This document shows positions 9,279 to 17,531 of a stretch of DNA of 64,000 nucleotides, piece by piece; within the stretch, counting starts at the first letter, position 1, and every line of letters begins with the position of its first letter. Location of the stretch: positions 13,855 to 77,854 of the forward strand of contig NZ_JBHSBI010000046.1 in NCBI RefSeq assembly GCF_042650645.1, written 5' to 3'. A program made the position numbers and the translations under genes. Source of the stretch: Nonomuraea purpurea (GTDB lineage Bacteria > Actinomycetota > Actinomycetes > Streptosporangiales > Streptosporangiaceae). The notes beneath the pieces were generated by a model. It was not told the origin of the DNA. It did not search any database and saw only the letters and a list, made by a program, of their open reading frames with translations.

Positions 9279-9470
9279 ATGATCTTCTCAGCGAAGCGAC
9301 TCAGAATCGCTCTCCCGGTGGCCGTGCTCGCCACGGCAGCAGCCCTGACCGCCACCCCTGCGGCGGCCGACAATTGGGGCACGGGAGATGGCATCCGCAC
9401 GACGTCCGGTGACAATTGGGGCACGGGAGGCGGCATCCGCACTGCATCGGGCGACGACTGGGGCACGTGA
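9279..9470 (+). CDS. Small secreted repeat peptide, truncated in its third repeat
   Basis: A 63-residue product. The first roughly 30 residues are a clear Sec signal (K/R-rich start, hydrophobic core, cleavage after TPAAA). The mature part is D-N-W-G-T-G-x-G-I-R-T-x-S-G twice, then DDWGT and stop. The mature peptide would be only about 33 residues. The gene is divergent from the CHAT gene (146 bases apart) and is followed by a strong terminator. The ATG has no good Shine-Dalgarno sequence, so expression could be leaderless or weak. I do not recognise the family. It could be an extracellular structural or signalling peptide or a modified-peptide precursor, but no obvious modification enzyme lies beside it. 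Confidence 0.6.
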   Translation: MIFSAKRLRIALPVAVLATAAALTATPAAADNWGTGDGIRTTSGDNWGTGGGIRTASGDDWGT

Positions 9471-9494
9471 GACGGCATCTGGGGTAAGGCCCTG
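9369..9494 (+). repeat. Three 42-base tandem repeats inside and beyond the peptide gene
   Basis: Units at 9369-9410, 9411-9452 and 9453-9494. Units 1 and 2 are nearly identical and encode 14 residues each. Unit 3 begins GACGACTGGGGCACG, then has TGA where the others have GGA, and then continues with recognisable repeat sequence (GACGGCATC). One base change (G to T) therefore made the present stop codon. Read through, the frame would run 22 more codons to a TGA near 9537. Confidence 0.85.
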
Positions 9495-9543
9495 GGTTAC
9501 GGCCTCCAGCAGTCACCGGCGCTGTTCTTGACGACGTGAACGC

Positions 9544-9588
9544 GGGGCCCGGGTACGGGCAGGGCACACCACCTGCCCCCCGGGCCCC
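9544..9588 (+). terminator. Strong two-part hairpin terminator after the repeat peptide gene
   Basis: The outer arms GGGGCCCGGG (9544-9553) and CCCGGGCCCC (9579-9588) pair perfectly. The inner arms GGGCAGG (9557-9563) and CCTGCCC (9572-9578) pair perfectly, with a 3-base bulge on the left and an 8-base loop. AGAGTTTTGT follows. It separates the peptide gene from the cupin gene. Confidence 0.8.
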
Positions 9589-9661
9589 AGAGTTTTGTCT
9601 GCCCTCAGGCTGGTCTGACCAGGGCATATGTGGGTAATCAGAGGCCAGGAGGTTCAGTACC

Positions 9662-10102
9662 GTGGCGAAGAAGCACTCAGCGGACGGAGCCGCCGGGCAG
9701 GAGAGCCTGGCGACGCCAGGGCCCAGGATGCTGGCGGACGTCAAGCCGCCCTTCATTCCCGATGATGCGTCGGGGATGACCGTCCTGGTCGAATGGCCTC
9801 CCGGTCACGCCGGCACCGCTCCGCACCGCCACTCGGGGCCGGCTTTCGGTTACGTGATCGAGGGCGCGGTCCGGTTCGAGCTCGAAGGTGAGCCGGAGCG
9901 CGTGGTCAGGGCCGGTAAGACGTTCTGGGAGCCGGGCGGCGACGTGATCCACTACCAGGACGGCAACGCCCTGCCGGACGCGCCGGCCAAGTTCGTCGTG
10001 TTCATGTTGTGTGAGCCGGGTCAGCCGATGCTCACGTTCGTCGGCGAGGAGGAGCTGGCGCAGCGGGCGCACCTGCGCGCCCCGCGTCCCGCTGCCGGCT
10101 GA
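9662..10102 (+). CDS. Cupin-domain protein
   Basis: 146 residues from a GTG preceded by AGGAGG at about 12 bases. A single cupin barrel fills residues 35-130. The metal-binding pattern is visible as H-R-H (in APHRHSGPAFGYVIEG) with a later His in GDVIHYQDGN, and the typical V-x-EGxVRFELEGE strand is present. There is no DNA-binding domain, so it is a stand-alone cupin. Such proteins serve as small dioxygenases, isomerases or ligand binders, and no substrate can be named. It lies between the peptide terminator and the convergent FadR gene, so it is probably transcribed alone. Confidence 0.75.
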   Translation: MAKKHSADGAAGQESLATPGPRMLADVKPPFIPDDASGMTVLVEWPPGHAGTAPHRHSGPAFGYVIEGAVRFELEGEPERVVRAGKTFWEPGGDVIHYQDGNALPDAPAKFVVFMLCEPGQPMLTFVGEEELAQRAHLRAPRPAAG

Positions 10103-10131
10103 TCCGCGCAGGCGAAGAGCCGGAGCAGCGC

Positions 10132-10905
10132 TTACACGCCGCCCGGTTCGGCGGCCCGTTCCCACATCGACTTCATCTCGGCGAACCCCTGCTCCATGAT
10201 GCCCACCATGGCCTCACGGGCCCGCGCGCCGTCGCGCCGCTGGATGGCCTGGGCGACGTCGGTGTGCAACTGCAGCGCCCGCTCGTCGGGGTAGTGGGGC
10301 ATCAGGTGGTAGTGGTGCCGGCCGGCGAGCACCTCGGCGACGATCAGCTGCAGTTTCGCGAACATCTCGTTGCCGGAGGCGGCCAGCACCCGCCGGTGGA
10401 AGTCGATGTCCAGGCCGAGGAAGCGCGATTCGTCGCCGGCCTTCCCCGCGGCCCACATCTTGGCCGCGAGCCCGACCAGTTCGCTCGCCTCGTCGTCGTC
10501 GACCCGCTCGGCGGCCAGGCCGGCGGCGTGTGGCTCGATCGCGGTGCGCAGCTCGGTGATGGAGCGCATCTGCGCCATCCGCCCGTCGGAGGCGAGCCGC
10601 CAGCGGATGACCCGCGGTTCGAAGACGCTCCACATCTCGGCGGGCTGGATCATGATCCCGACCCGGCGGCGGGTCTCGATGAGCCCCATGGACGCCAGCA
10701 CCCGCAGCACCTCGCGGATCACCGAGCGCGAGACCTGGTAGCGGTCGACCAGGTCTTCGATGCTCAGGACCGAGCCGGCGGTCACGTCGCCGCTGCAGAT
10801 GGCGGTGCCGAGACGGTCGAGGACGCGTGCGTGCAGCCCAACCTCGGCAGGGGCGTGCCGGGTGCGTGCGCCCCCTGGGGAGGATGGATTCACGGCATAG
10901 AGCAT
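10132..10905 (-). CDS. FadR-subfamily GntR transcriptional regulator
   Basis: 257 residues. A winged helix-turn-helix occupies about 25-95 (DLVDRYQVSRSVIREVLRVL is the recognition region). An FCD helical ligand domain occupies about 105-240, with the metal-ligand pattern seen in DFHRRV and the later HTDV and His residues. It is divergent from the sugar-acid operon that starts at 11031. FCD regulators of this kind (DgoR, UxuR/ExuR relatives) respond to hexonates or uronates. I infer that it represses the galactonate/mannonate operon and is relieved by one of those acids. Confidence 0.85.
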   Translation of the reverse strand: MLYAVNPSSPGGARTRHAPAEVGLHARVLDRLGTAICSGDVTAGSVLSIEDLVDRYQVSRSVIREVLRVLASMGLIETRRRVGIMIQPAEMWSVFEPRVIRWRLASDGRMAQMRSITELRTAIEPHAAGLAAERVDDDEASELVGLAAKMWAAGKAGDESRFLGLDIDFHRRVLAASGNEMFAKLQLIVAEVLAGRHHYHLMPHYPDERALQLHTDVAQAIQRRDGARAREAMVGIMEQGFAEMKSMWERAAEPGGV

Positions 10906-11030
10906 ATCAGTTGAAGGCTAACCCTTGAATAAGTCAGCTTTTTTGCCCTAGCATCCCGGCATTAAGCGGATGTTACGCGAGGGTGGCGCTCTTCCAGGGG
11001 ACGGCGGCCAGGACACTAAGGAGAGATGAC
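10906..11030. promoter_or_regulatory. Divergent control region between the FadR regulator and the sugar-acid operon
   Basis: The 125 bases hold the promoter for the regulator and for the operon. The AT-rich run AATAAGTCAGCTTTTTT around 10928-10944 is the likeliest promoter core. I found no convincing FadR-type operator palindrome. The binding-protein start at 11031 has AAGGAGAG just upstream. Confidence 0.45.
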
Positions 11031-12317
11031 GTGCGACCTCGATCGGTATTCGGTACATCTCTGGCCGTGGTCGCCGCCTTGGGCCTGACGGCCTGTGGCG
11101 GTGGCGGCGACGCGGGCGCGTCCAAGACGGTCCGGGTCACCCTGGCCAACCACGTGTGGACCGAGAACATCAAGCAGGCGCTGCCCGAGTTCGAGAAGCA
11201 GACCGGGCTCAAGGTCGAGGTCACCCAGCTCGGCGAGGACCAGCTCTCCGACCAGTACAACGTCAAGCTGAACGCCGGCTCCTCCGACATCGACGTGATG
11301 ATGTACCGCCCCCTGCAGGAGGGGAAGCTCTTCGCCAGGAACACGTACCTGGCCGACCTGGCGGCCCAGGTGGCCTCCAACAAGAACTGGGACTTCGGCG
11401 ACTTCCAGCCCGGCCCGGTGAAGGCCACCACGCACGAGGGCAAGCCGGTCGGCATCCCGATCATCACCGAGCAGGAGGTCCTCTACTACCGCAAGGACCT
11501 GCTCGACAAGGCCGGGCTGAGCGCCCCGCCGAAGACCCTCGACGAGCTGAAGGCCGCCGCCGCCAAGATCAAGGCGGCCGATCCGGGCGTCGCCGGCTTC
11601 GTCGCCCGTACCGGCAAGTCGCCGGCGGTCACCCAGTTCTCCAGCTTCCTCTACAGCTTCGGCGGCGACTTCGTCGACGGCAGCGGCAAGGCCGCGGTCA
11701 ACAGCGAGGCGGCCAAGCAGGCGTACGCCTTCTACGGCGGGCTGATCAAGGACTCCGGCCCGGCGAACGTCAGCACCGACATGGGCTGGCCCGAGGCGAT
11801 GGCCATCTTCACCCAGGGCAAGGCCGCCTTCTACACCGAGGCGAACTCGCTCTACAAGAACGCCACCGACCCGGCCAAGTCCAAGATCTCGGACCAGGTG
11901 GGCTTCGCCCCGTTCCCGGCCGGCCCGGCCGGTTCGAAGCCGTACAACATCCCGTCGTGGGCGCTGGGCATCAACTCCGGCTCAGAGAACACCGACAACG
12001 CCTGGAAGTTCATCGAGTGGGCCACCGGCAAGGAGCAGACGCTCGCCCAGCAGAAGTCCGGCGTCCCCGGCGCCCGCACCTCCGTCTGGGCCAACCCGGA
12101 GGGCACCTCGACCTTCCCGAAGGACCTGGTGGAGGCCATCTCGGCCAGCACCGAGGCCGGGGTGGGGCATGACCGGCCGCTGGTGGTGAAGGTCGCCGAG
12201 GCCCGCGAGATCGTCGGCCAGCCGCTCGTCGACGCGATCACCGGCAAGGACGCCGCCGCGGCGGCCGACACGGCCAACGCCACGTTCCAGAAGTTCCTGG
12301 ACGACGAGGCCAAGTAA
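11031..12317 (+). CDS. ABC sugar(-acid) binding lipoprotein
   Basis: 428 residues from GTG 11031, preferred over an earlier frame start because AAGGAGAG lies 5 bases upstream and a lipoprotein signal follows at once. The lipobox is LGLTAC, with the Cys attached to lipid. The rest is a type 1 extracellular solute-binding protein (YYRKDLLDKAG and the WATGKEQ C-terminal region are typical). It delivers substrate to the permeases encoded immediately downstream. The operon partners DgoD and ManD suggest a hexonate or its glycoside as substrate, which is inference. Confidence 0.9.
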   Translation: MRPRSVFGTSLAVVAALGLTACGGGGDAGASKTVRVTLANHVWTENIKQALPEFEKQTGLKVEVTQLGEDQLSDQYNVKLNAGSSDIDVMMYRPLQEGKLFARNTYLADLAAQVASNKNWDFGDFQPGPVKATTHEGKPVGIPIITEQEVLYYRKDLLDKAGLSAPPKTLDELKAAAAKIKAADPGVAGFVARTGKSPAVTQFSSFLYSFGGDFVDGSGKAAVNSEAAKQAYAFYGGLIKDSGPANVSTDMGWPEAMAIFTQGKAAFYTEANSLYKNATDPAKSKISDQVGFAPFPAGPAGSKPYNIPSWALGINSGSENTDNAWKFIEWATGKEQTLAQQKSGVPGARTSVWANPEGTSTFPKDLVEAISASTEAGVGHDRPLVVKVAEAREIVGQPLVDAITGKDAAAAADTANATFQKFLDDEAK

Positions 12318-12346
12318 GCGGCGGGGCCGACCCCTCTGGAGACCTC

Positions 12347-13291
12347 ATGGCAACGATGACCACCACCAAGGCGCCGCGCGGCGCACCCACCGCCCCCGAA
12401 ACGCCCGGCTGGGTGCGCTGGGCCAACGACCACCGCAAATGGCTCTTCGCCGCGCCTGCGATGATCTTCGTTGCCGCGCTGATCGTGATCCCGCTGGCGT
12501 GGACCGGCTATCTCAGCCTGACCGACTCCGAGGGTTCCGTCCGCGCGGAGAGCGAGTTCGTGGGCGTCCAGAACTACCTCGACGTCCTGTCCGACACCGA
12601 CCGGTTCTGGCCCGCAGTCGGGCGGACCGCCGCGTTCACCGTCGTCGCGCTGCTGTTCGAGGTGGTCCTCGGGATGGCGATCGCGCTGCTGCTCTGGCGG
12701 CCGTTCAAGGGGCAGAGGTGGGTCCGGGTCGCCATCTTGATGCCGCTGGTCGCCACCCCGGTCGCAGTCGGCATGATGTGGCGGCTCATCTTCGACCCGA
12801 ACATCGGCATGGCCAACCAGGTCCTCGGCTGGGTCGGCATCGCGCCGCAGCCGTGGCTCGCCGGCCAGCACACGGCCCTGCCCACCACGATCTTCATCGA
12901 CGTGTGGCAGTGGACGCCGATGGTGGCGCTGATCCTGCTCGCCGGGCTCACCTCGCTGTCGGAGGAGCCGCAGGAGGCGGCGCGGATCGACGGCGCCGGC
13001 GCCTGGCAGCGTTTCCGGCACGTCACCCTGCCGCTGCTGATGCCCACGGTGACGGTGGCGATCCTGCTGCGCGGCATCGACGCGCTGAAGACCTTCGACG
13101 TCCTGTACGCCACGAAGGGCCGGGGCGGCGGTTCGTTCCACGAGGTAGAGACCCTCAACGTGTACGCCTACGGGCTCAGCTTCGACTACAACGAGTACGG
13201 CATCTCCTCCACCGTCCTCATCCTCTTCTTCCTGATCATCATCGGGGCGATGTGGGCCCTGACCGCCCGGCGCAAGGAGGCGCAGCGATGA
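12347..13291 (+). CDS. ABC sugar transporter permease (MalF type)
   Basis: 314 residues, six membrane segments after a cytoplasmic N-terminal tail of about 30. The EAA loop that docks the ATPase reads EEPQEAARIDGAGAWQRF. The gene lies 29 bases after the binding protein, and its stop overlaps the next permease start (ATGA). No ATPase gene is present in the operon. Actinomycetes often energise such importers with a shared MsiK ATPase. Confidence 0.9.
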   Translation: MATMTTTKAPRGAPTAPETPGWVRWANDHRKWLFAAPAMIFVAALIVIPLAWTGYLSLTDSEGSVRAESEFVGVQNYLDVLSDTDRFWPAVGRTAAFTVVALLFEVVLGMAIALLLWRPFKGQRWVRVAILMPLVATPVAVGMMWRLIFDPNIGMANQVLGWVGIAPQPWLAGQHTALPTTIFIDVWQWTPMVALILLAGLTSLSEEPQEAARIDGAGAWQRFRHVTLPLLMPTVTVAILLRGIDALKTFDVLYATKGRGGGSFHEVETLNVYAYGLSFDYNEYGISSTVLILFFLIIIGAMWALTARRKEAQR

Positions 13292-14103
13292 GGCCCCGTC
13301 CCGCGTACCAGGTGTTCCGGGTGGCGGCGCTCACCTTCCTGGTGCTCTCGCTGCTCGCGCCGCTGCTGTGGATGATCACCGCGTCGTTCAAGACCAACGT
13401 CGACATCTACGACCCGGGCAAGGCGCTGGCCTTCTCCCCCACCATGGACAACTACGCCAAGGTGCTCCAGCAGGCGAACTACGTCGAGTTCATCGTCAAC
13501 AGCCTCTGGGTGGCGTTCGCGGCCACCGTGGCGTCGCTGGTCCTCGGTCTGCCGGCCGCGTACTCGATGAGCCGCTTCAACATGAAGAAGTCGGCGCTGG
13601 TGGTGCTGATGGCCCGGGTCATCCCCGGCGTCTCGCTGCTGGTGCCCTGGTACTACGTCTTCTCCAACCTGCGGATGGTCGGCGGCTTCGGGGTGCTGAT
13701 CCTCAGCCACATGTTCGTCTCGCTGCCCCTGGTGGTCTACATCATGATGGGCTACTTCGACAGCGTGCCCGCGGAGTTGGAGGAGGCGGCGCTGGTCGAC
13801 GGGCTGACCCACATCGGCGCGTTCCGCCGCATCATGCTGCCGCTGTCCGTGCCGGGGATCGCCACCGCGGGGATCCTGTCCTTCATCTTCTCGTGGAACA
13901 ACTTCATGTTCGCGCTCGTGCTCTCCGACGCCGACACCAAGACCCTCCCCGTGGCGATCTTCGACTTCGTCGGCTACGCCAGCATCGACTGGGGCGGCCT
14001 GATGGCCGCGGCCAGCGTGGTCACCCTGCCGATCATGTTGATCGCCCTGTTCGTGCAGAAGTACGTGGTCTCCGGCCTCACCGCCGGCGCGACGAAGGGC
14101 TGA
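13288..14103 (+). CDS. ABC sugar transporter permease (MalG type)
   Basis: 271 residues from the ATG at 13288 inside an ATGA overlap. Longer upstream frames are antisense-like artefacts. It has six membrane segments and the EAA motif EELEEAALVDGLTHIGAFRRI. It forms the membrane channel with the preceding permease. The dehydratase gene starts 5 bases after its stop. Confidence 0.9.
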   Translation: MRPRPAYQVFRVAALTFLVLSLLAPLLWMITASFKTNVDIYDPGKALAFSPTMDNYAKVLQQANYVEFIVNSLWVAFAATVASLVLGLPAAYSMSRFNMKKSALVVLMARVIPGVSLLVPWYYVFSNLRMVGGFGVLILSHMFVSLPLVVYIMMGYFDSVPAELEEAALVDGLTHIGAFRRIMLPLSVPGIATAGILSFIFSWNNFMFALVLSDADTKTLPVAIFDFVGYASIDWGGLMAAASVVTLPIMLIALFVQKYVVSGLTAGATKG

Positions 14104-14108
14104 CCGCC

Positions 14109-15257
14109 ATGACGACCATCACGCGCGTGGAGACCTTCCTCGTCGCCCCCCGCTGGCTCTTCGTCCGGGTGGAGACCGGCTCGGGGATCGTCGGCTGGGG
14201 CGAGGCCACCTGCGAGGGGCGTTCGGAAACCGTCCGCGCCGCCGTGGACCAGCTCGCGGAGCTGCTGATCGGCCGGGACGCGCTGCGCATCGAGGACCAC
14301 TGGCAGGTGCTGACCAAGGGCTCGTTCTACCGGGGCGGCCCGATCCTGGCCAGTGCCGTGGCGGGTCTCGACCAGGCCCTGTGGGACATCGCGGGCAAGC
14401 ACTTCGGCGCCCCGGTGCACCAGCTCCTCGGCGGCCCCGTCCGCGACCGGATCCGGGTGTACGGCTGGGTCGGCGGCGACGAGCCCGGCGAGGTCCGCGA
14501 CCACGTCGCCGCCCAGGTCGAGGCCGGGCTCACCGCGGTGAAGATGAACGCCTCCGGCAGGATGAGCCCGGCCGCCTCGGTCGCCGAGCTGGACGGCGTG
14601 GCCGCCCGGGTGGCCGCCGCCCGCGAGGTGCTCGGCGACGAGCGTGACGTCGCCGTCGACCTGCACGGGCGGTTCACCCTGGCCAACGCCCGCCGGGTGA
14701 TGCCGCTGCTGGAGCCGTACCGGCCGCTGTTCGTGGAGGAGCCGGTCGTCCCGGAGAACTCGCACCTCATGGGCGAGTTCGTCCGCTCGACCACCGTCCC
14801 GGTGGCGACCGGGGAGCGGCTCTACAGCCGGCAGGAGTTCCTGCCCGTCTTCCAGGCCGGCATCGCGGTCGCCCAGCCGGACCTCTCGCACGCGGGCGGC
14901 ATCACCGAGGTACGCAAGATCGCCGCGCTCGCCGAGGTGTACGACGTGCAGCTCGCCCCGCACTGCCCGCTCGGCCCGATCGCCCTCGCGGCGTGCCTGC
15001 AGGTCGGCTTCGCCACGCCGAACTACCTGATCCAGGAGCAGAGCATCGGCATCCACTACAACCTCGACGCCGAGGTGCTCGACTACTGCCTCGACAAGGC
15101 CCCGTTGACCTTCGTGGACGGATACATCGAGCGGCTCACCGCGCCCGGCCTGGGCATCGAGGTGGACGAGCAGGCGGTCCGCGCCGCCGGCAAGAGAGCA
15201 CACGCCTGGCGCAGCCCCGTCTGGCGGCACCGGGACGGCTCCTACGCGGAATGGTGA
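14109..15257 (+). CDS. dgoD: D-galactonate dehydratase
   Basis: 382 residues, the length I recall for Escherichia coli DgoD, with colinear similarity throughout. It is an enolase-superfamily enzyme that removes water from D-galactonate to give 2-dehydro-3-deoxy-galactonate. Signature stretches are FYRGGPIL, DQALWDI, YGWVGGD, catalytic DLHGRF (His186), EEPV, GERLYSR, QPDLSHAGGITE, APHCPLGP (His285) and QEQSIGIHYN (Glu310). The next step (KDGal kinase and aldolase) is not in this window. Its position after the transporter genes indicates uptake and catabolism of galactonate or a galactonate-releasing compound. Confidence 0.93.
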   Translation: MTTITRVETFLVAPRWLFVRVETGSGIVGWGEATCEGRSETVRAAVDQLAELLIGRDALRIEDHWQVLTKGSFYRGGPILASAVAGLDQALWDIAGKHFGAPVHQLLGGPVRDRIRVYGWVGGDEPGEVRDHVAAQVEAGLTAVKMNASGRMSPAASVAELDGVAARVAAAREVLGDERDVAVDLHGRFTLANARRVMPLLEPYRPLFVEEPVVPENSHLMGEFVRSTTVPVATGERLYSRQEFLPVFQAGIAVAQPDLSHAGGITEVRKIAALAEVYDVQLAPHCPLGPIALAACLQVGFATPNYLIQEQSIGIHYNLDAEVLDYCLDKAPLTFVDGYIERLTAPGLGIEVDEQAVRAAGKRAHAWRSPVWRHRDGSYAEW

Positions 15258-15303
15258 GCGCCACGCCGCGAAGAACCGTCCCTCCTCCGAGAAAGGCACC
15301 TGC

Positions 15304-16533
15304 GTGAAGATCGTCGCAGCGGACGTCGTCGTCACCAGCCCCGACCGCAACTTCGTCACCCTCAAGATCACGACGGACGAGGGGATCACCGGGCTGGGCG
15401 ACGGCACCCTCAACGGGCGGGAGTTGTCGGTCGCGTCGTACCTGGCCGACCATGTCGTCCCGTTGCTGATCGGGCGAGACCCGCACCGCATCGAGGACAC
15501 CTGGCAGTTCCTCTACCGCTCGGCGTACTGGCGGCGCGGGCCCGTCACCATGGCCGCCATCGCGGCCGTGGACGTGGCGCTGTGGGACATCAAGGCCAAG
15601 GCCGCCGGGATGCCGCTCTACCAGTTGCTCGGCGGAGCCTCCAGGAACGGGATCATGGCGTACGGGCACGCCTCGGGCCGGGACTCGCAGGAGTTGTTCG
15701 ACTCGATCCGCCGGCACCTGGAGATGGGCTACCGGTCGATCCGGGTGCAGACCTCCGTGCCGGGCATCAACGCCGTCTACGGTGTGGCCGCCCAGCCCAG
15801 CGCCGGCGGCAAGCGCTACGACTACGAGCCGGCGCAGCGCACCGCGCTGCCCGCGGAGGAGGACTGGGACACCCGCGCCTACCTGCGCCACCTGCCCGGC
15901 GTCTTCGAGGCGGTGCGGGGCGAGTTCGGCCCCGAGCTGCCGCTGCTGCACGACGGGCATCATCGGATGACCCCCATCCAGGCCGCCAAGCTCGGCAAGG
16001 CCCTCGAACCCTACGACCTGTTCTGGCTGGAGGACTGCACGCCGGCGGAGAACCAGGAGGCGCTGCGCCTGGTCCGGCAGCACACCACTACCCCGCTGGC
16101 CATCGGCGAGGTCTTCAACACCGTGTGGGACTACCAGACCCTGATCCGCGAACAGCTCATCGACTACGTCCGCTCCGCCGTCACCCACACCGGGGGGATC
16201 ACGGCCATGCGCAAGCTCCTCGACTACGCCGCCCAGTACCAGATCAAGTCCGGCATCCACGGCCCGACCGACATCTCGCCGGTCGGCATGGCCGCCGCCC
16301 TGCACCTGGACCTGGCGATCCACAACTTCGGCATCCAGGAGTACATGCAGCACGGCCCGGCGACCAACGAGGTGTTCCGTCAGTCGTTCAGCTTCACCGA
16401 CGGCTACCTGCACCCCGGCGAGCTGCCGGGGCTCGGCGTGGAGCTCGATGAGGAGGCCGCGGCGCGTTTTCCGTACCAGCCGGCGTACCTGCCGTTCAAC
16501 CGGCTCAAGGACGGCACCGTCCACGACTGGTGA
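15304..16533 (+). CDS. D-mannonate dehydratase family enzyme (ManD/RspA)
   Basis: 409 residues from a GTG start. It is an enolase-superfamily protein with the ManD-type metal ligands and catalytic residues: HDGHHRMTP (Asp and His), WLEDCTPAENQ, AIGEVFN, SGIHGPTD (His) and GIQEYMQHG. ManD members dehydrate D-mannonate and sometimes D-gluconate to 2-keto-3-deoxygluconate. Others, such as starvation-sensing RspA, have little activity, so the exact substrate is uncertain. It is the last gene of the operon, 46 bases after dgoD, and ends in a hairpin shared with the convergent cchA. Confidence 0.88.
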   Translation: MKIVAADVVVTSPDRNFVTLKITTDEGITGLGDGTLNGRELSVASYLADHVVPLLIGRDPHRIEDTWQFLYRSAYWRRGPVTMAAIAAVDVALWDIKAKAAGMPLYQLLGGASRNGIMAYGHASGRDSQELFDSIRRHLEMGYRSIRVQTSVPGINAVYGVAAQPSAGGKRYDYEPAQRTALPAEEDWDTRAYLRHLPGVFEAVRGEFGPELPLLHDGHHRMTPIQAAKLGKALEPYDLFWLEDCTPAENQEALRLVRQHTTTPLAIGEVFNTVWDYQTLIREQLIDYVRSAVTHTGGITAMRKLLDYAAQYQIKSGIHGPTDISPVGMAAALHLDLAIHNFGIQEYMQHGPATNEVFRQSFSFTDGYLHPGELPGLGVELDEEAAARFPYQPAYLPFNRLKDGTVHDW

Positions 16534-16552
16534 GCGCGCCGTGGACGGTGCC
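16513..16552. terminator. Bidirectional hairpin spanning the stop codon of the mannonate dehydratase gene
   Basis: The arms GGCACCGTCCACG (16513-16525) and CGTGGACGGTGCC (16540-16552) pair over all 13 bases with a 14-base loop. The hairpin includes the last coding codons and lies 6 bases from the end of convergent cchA. It has no U-tract, as is common in actinomycetes. Confidence 0.65.
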
Positions 16553-16557
16553 GGCGC

Positions 16558-17502
16558 TCACGGTTGGCGGGACAGGTAGCCGCCCATGGCCTTGAACACC
16601 TCGTCGGCCGGCAGGTCGGTTCCGTCCTGGGTGCGGACCCGCTCTATCACCAGGCCGTGGCTGCGGCCCCGGCGGGCCTCGGCGCCGGCGACGATGACGA
16701 TGCCCTCGCCCTCGCGGATGAAGACCCGGCCAGGCGTGCCGCCGTAGACGCCTTTGGAGACCGAGGCCTTCAGGATGCGGACGCGTTCGCCCCTGTAGTG
16801 GGTGAAGGCGTTGGGGTAGGGGTCGGACTGGGCGCGTACCAGCCGTTCGATGTCCTCGGCGGGCCAGGTCCAGTCGATGTTGCCGTCCTCGATCGAACGC
16901 TTGTGGAAGAAGCTGGCCTTCGAGCGGTCCTGGGGTGTCCAGTCGGTGCGTCCGGAGGCGATGAGGTCGAGGGCCTCGGCGACGATGGGGGCGATGAGGT
17001 CGACGGTGCGGTGGAACAGGTCGGTGGTGGTGTCGGCGGGGCCGACCGGGATGGCGCGCTGGACCACGATGTCCCCGGCGTCCAGTTCGGCGTTCATCAT
17101 GTGGGCGGTGACGCCGACCTCCTTCTCGTCGTTGATGAGCGCCCAGATGAGCGGGGAGAAGCCGGCGTAGGCGGGCAGCAGCGAGTCGTGCACGTTGAGG
17201 ATGCCGCGCCTCGGGAGGGTGAAGATCTCGGGCGGTATCCAGGTGCGCCAGTTGTTGGCGACGATGAGGTCGGGCTCGACTTCCTTGAGGGTGAGCAGCA
17301 GGTCGTCGTCGGGGCGGTTGCGCAGCAGGACCGGGACGCCGTTGGCCTCGGCCAGTTCGGCCACCGAGTCGCTCCAGATCTTCTCGTAGGCGTGGTCGCT
17401 CTCGGGGTGGGTGACCGCCAGCACCACGTCGTGCCCGGAGTTCAGTAGAGCCTGGAGGGTGCGATGCCCCCAGGTCTGGTAGCCGAACATCACGACCCGC
17501 AT
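16558..17502 (-). CDS. cchA: Formyl-tetrahydrofolate-dependent formyltransferase of siderophore synthesis (CchA-like)
   Basis: 314 residues with AAGGAGAG before the ATG. It belongs to the formyltransferase family of methionyl-tRNA formyltransferase. The catalytic region is visible as NNWRTWIPPEIF, then NVHDSLLPAYAGFSP (active-site His) and the late AELDAGDIV (Asp). A smaller C-terminal OB-like domain follows. In coelichelin synthesis this enzyme formylates N5-hydroxyornithine. It is divergent from the hydroxylase gene cchB across a double iron box, so the two precursor-forming steps are co-regulated by iron. Confidence 0.9.
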   Translation of the reverse strand: MRVVMFGYQTWGHRTLQALLNSGHDVVLAVTHPESDHAYEKIWSDSVAELAEANGVPVLLRNRPDDDLLLTLKEVEPDLIVANNWRTWIPPEIFTLPRRGILNVHDSLLPAYAGFSPLIWALINDEKEVGVTAHMMNAELDAGDIVVQRAIPVGPADTTTDLFHRTVDLIAPIVAEALDLIASGRTDWTPQDRSKASFFHKRSIEDGNIDWTWPAEDIERLVRAQSDPYPNAFTHYRGERVRILKASVSKGVYGGTPGRVFIREGEGIVIVAGAEARRGRSHGLVIERVRTQDGTDLPADEVFKAMGGYLSRQP

Positions 17503-17531
17503 CGGCGCTCTCCTTGTGAGGTGAGTGGAGT

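Noticed and set aside
9279..9470. Lanthipeptide or other modified-peptide cluster
   Set aside because: The peptide has a Sec signal with few Cys/Ser/Thr in the mature part, and no lanthionine synthetase, YcaO, radical SAM or ATP-grasp enzyme lies nearby. The cupin is separated from it by a strong terminator.
12439..13287. Upstream extension of the second sugar-acid permease frame
   Set aside because: This part overlaps the first permease in another frame and is Arg/Ala-rich nonsense. The true start is the ATGA overlap at 13288.
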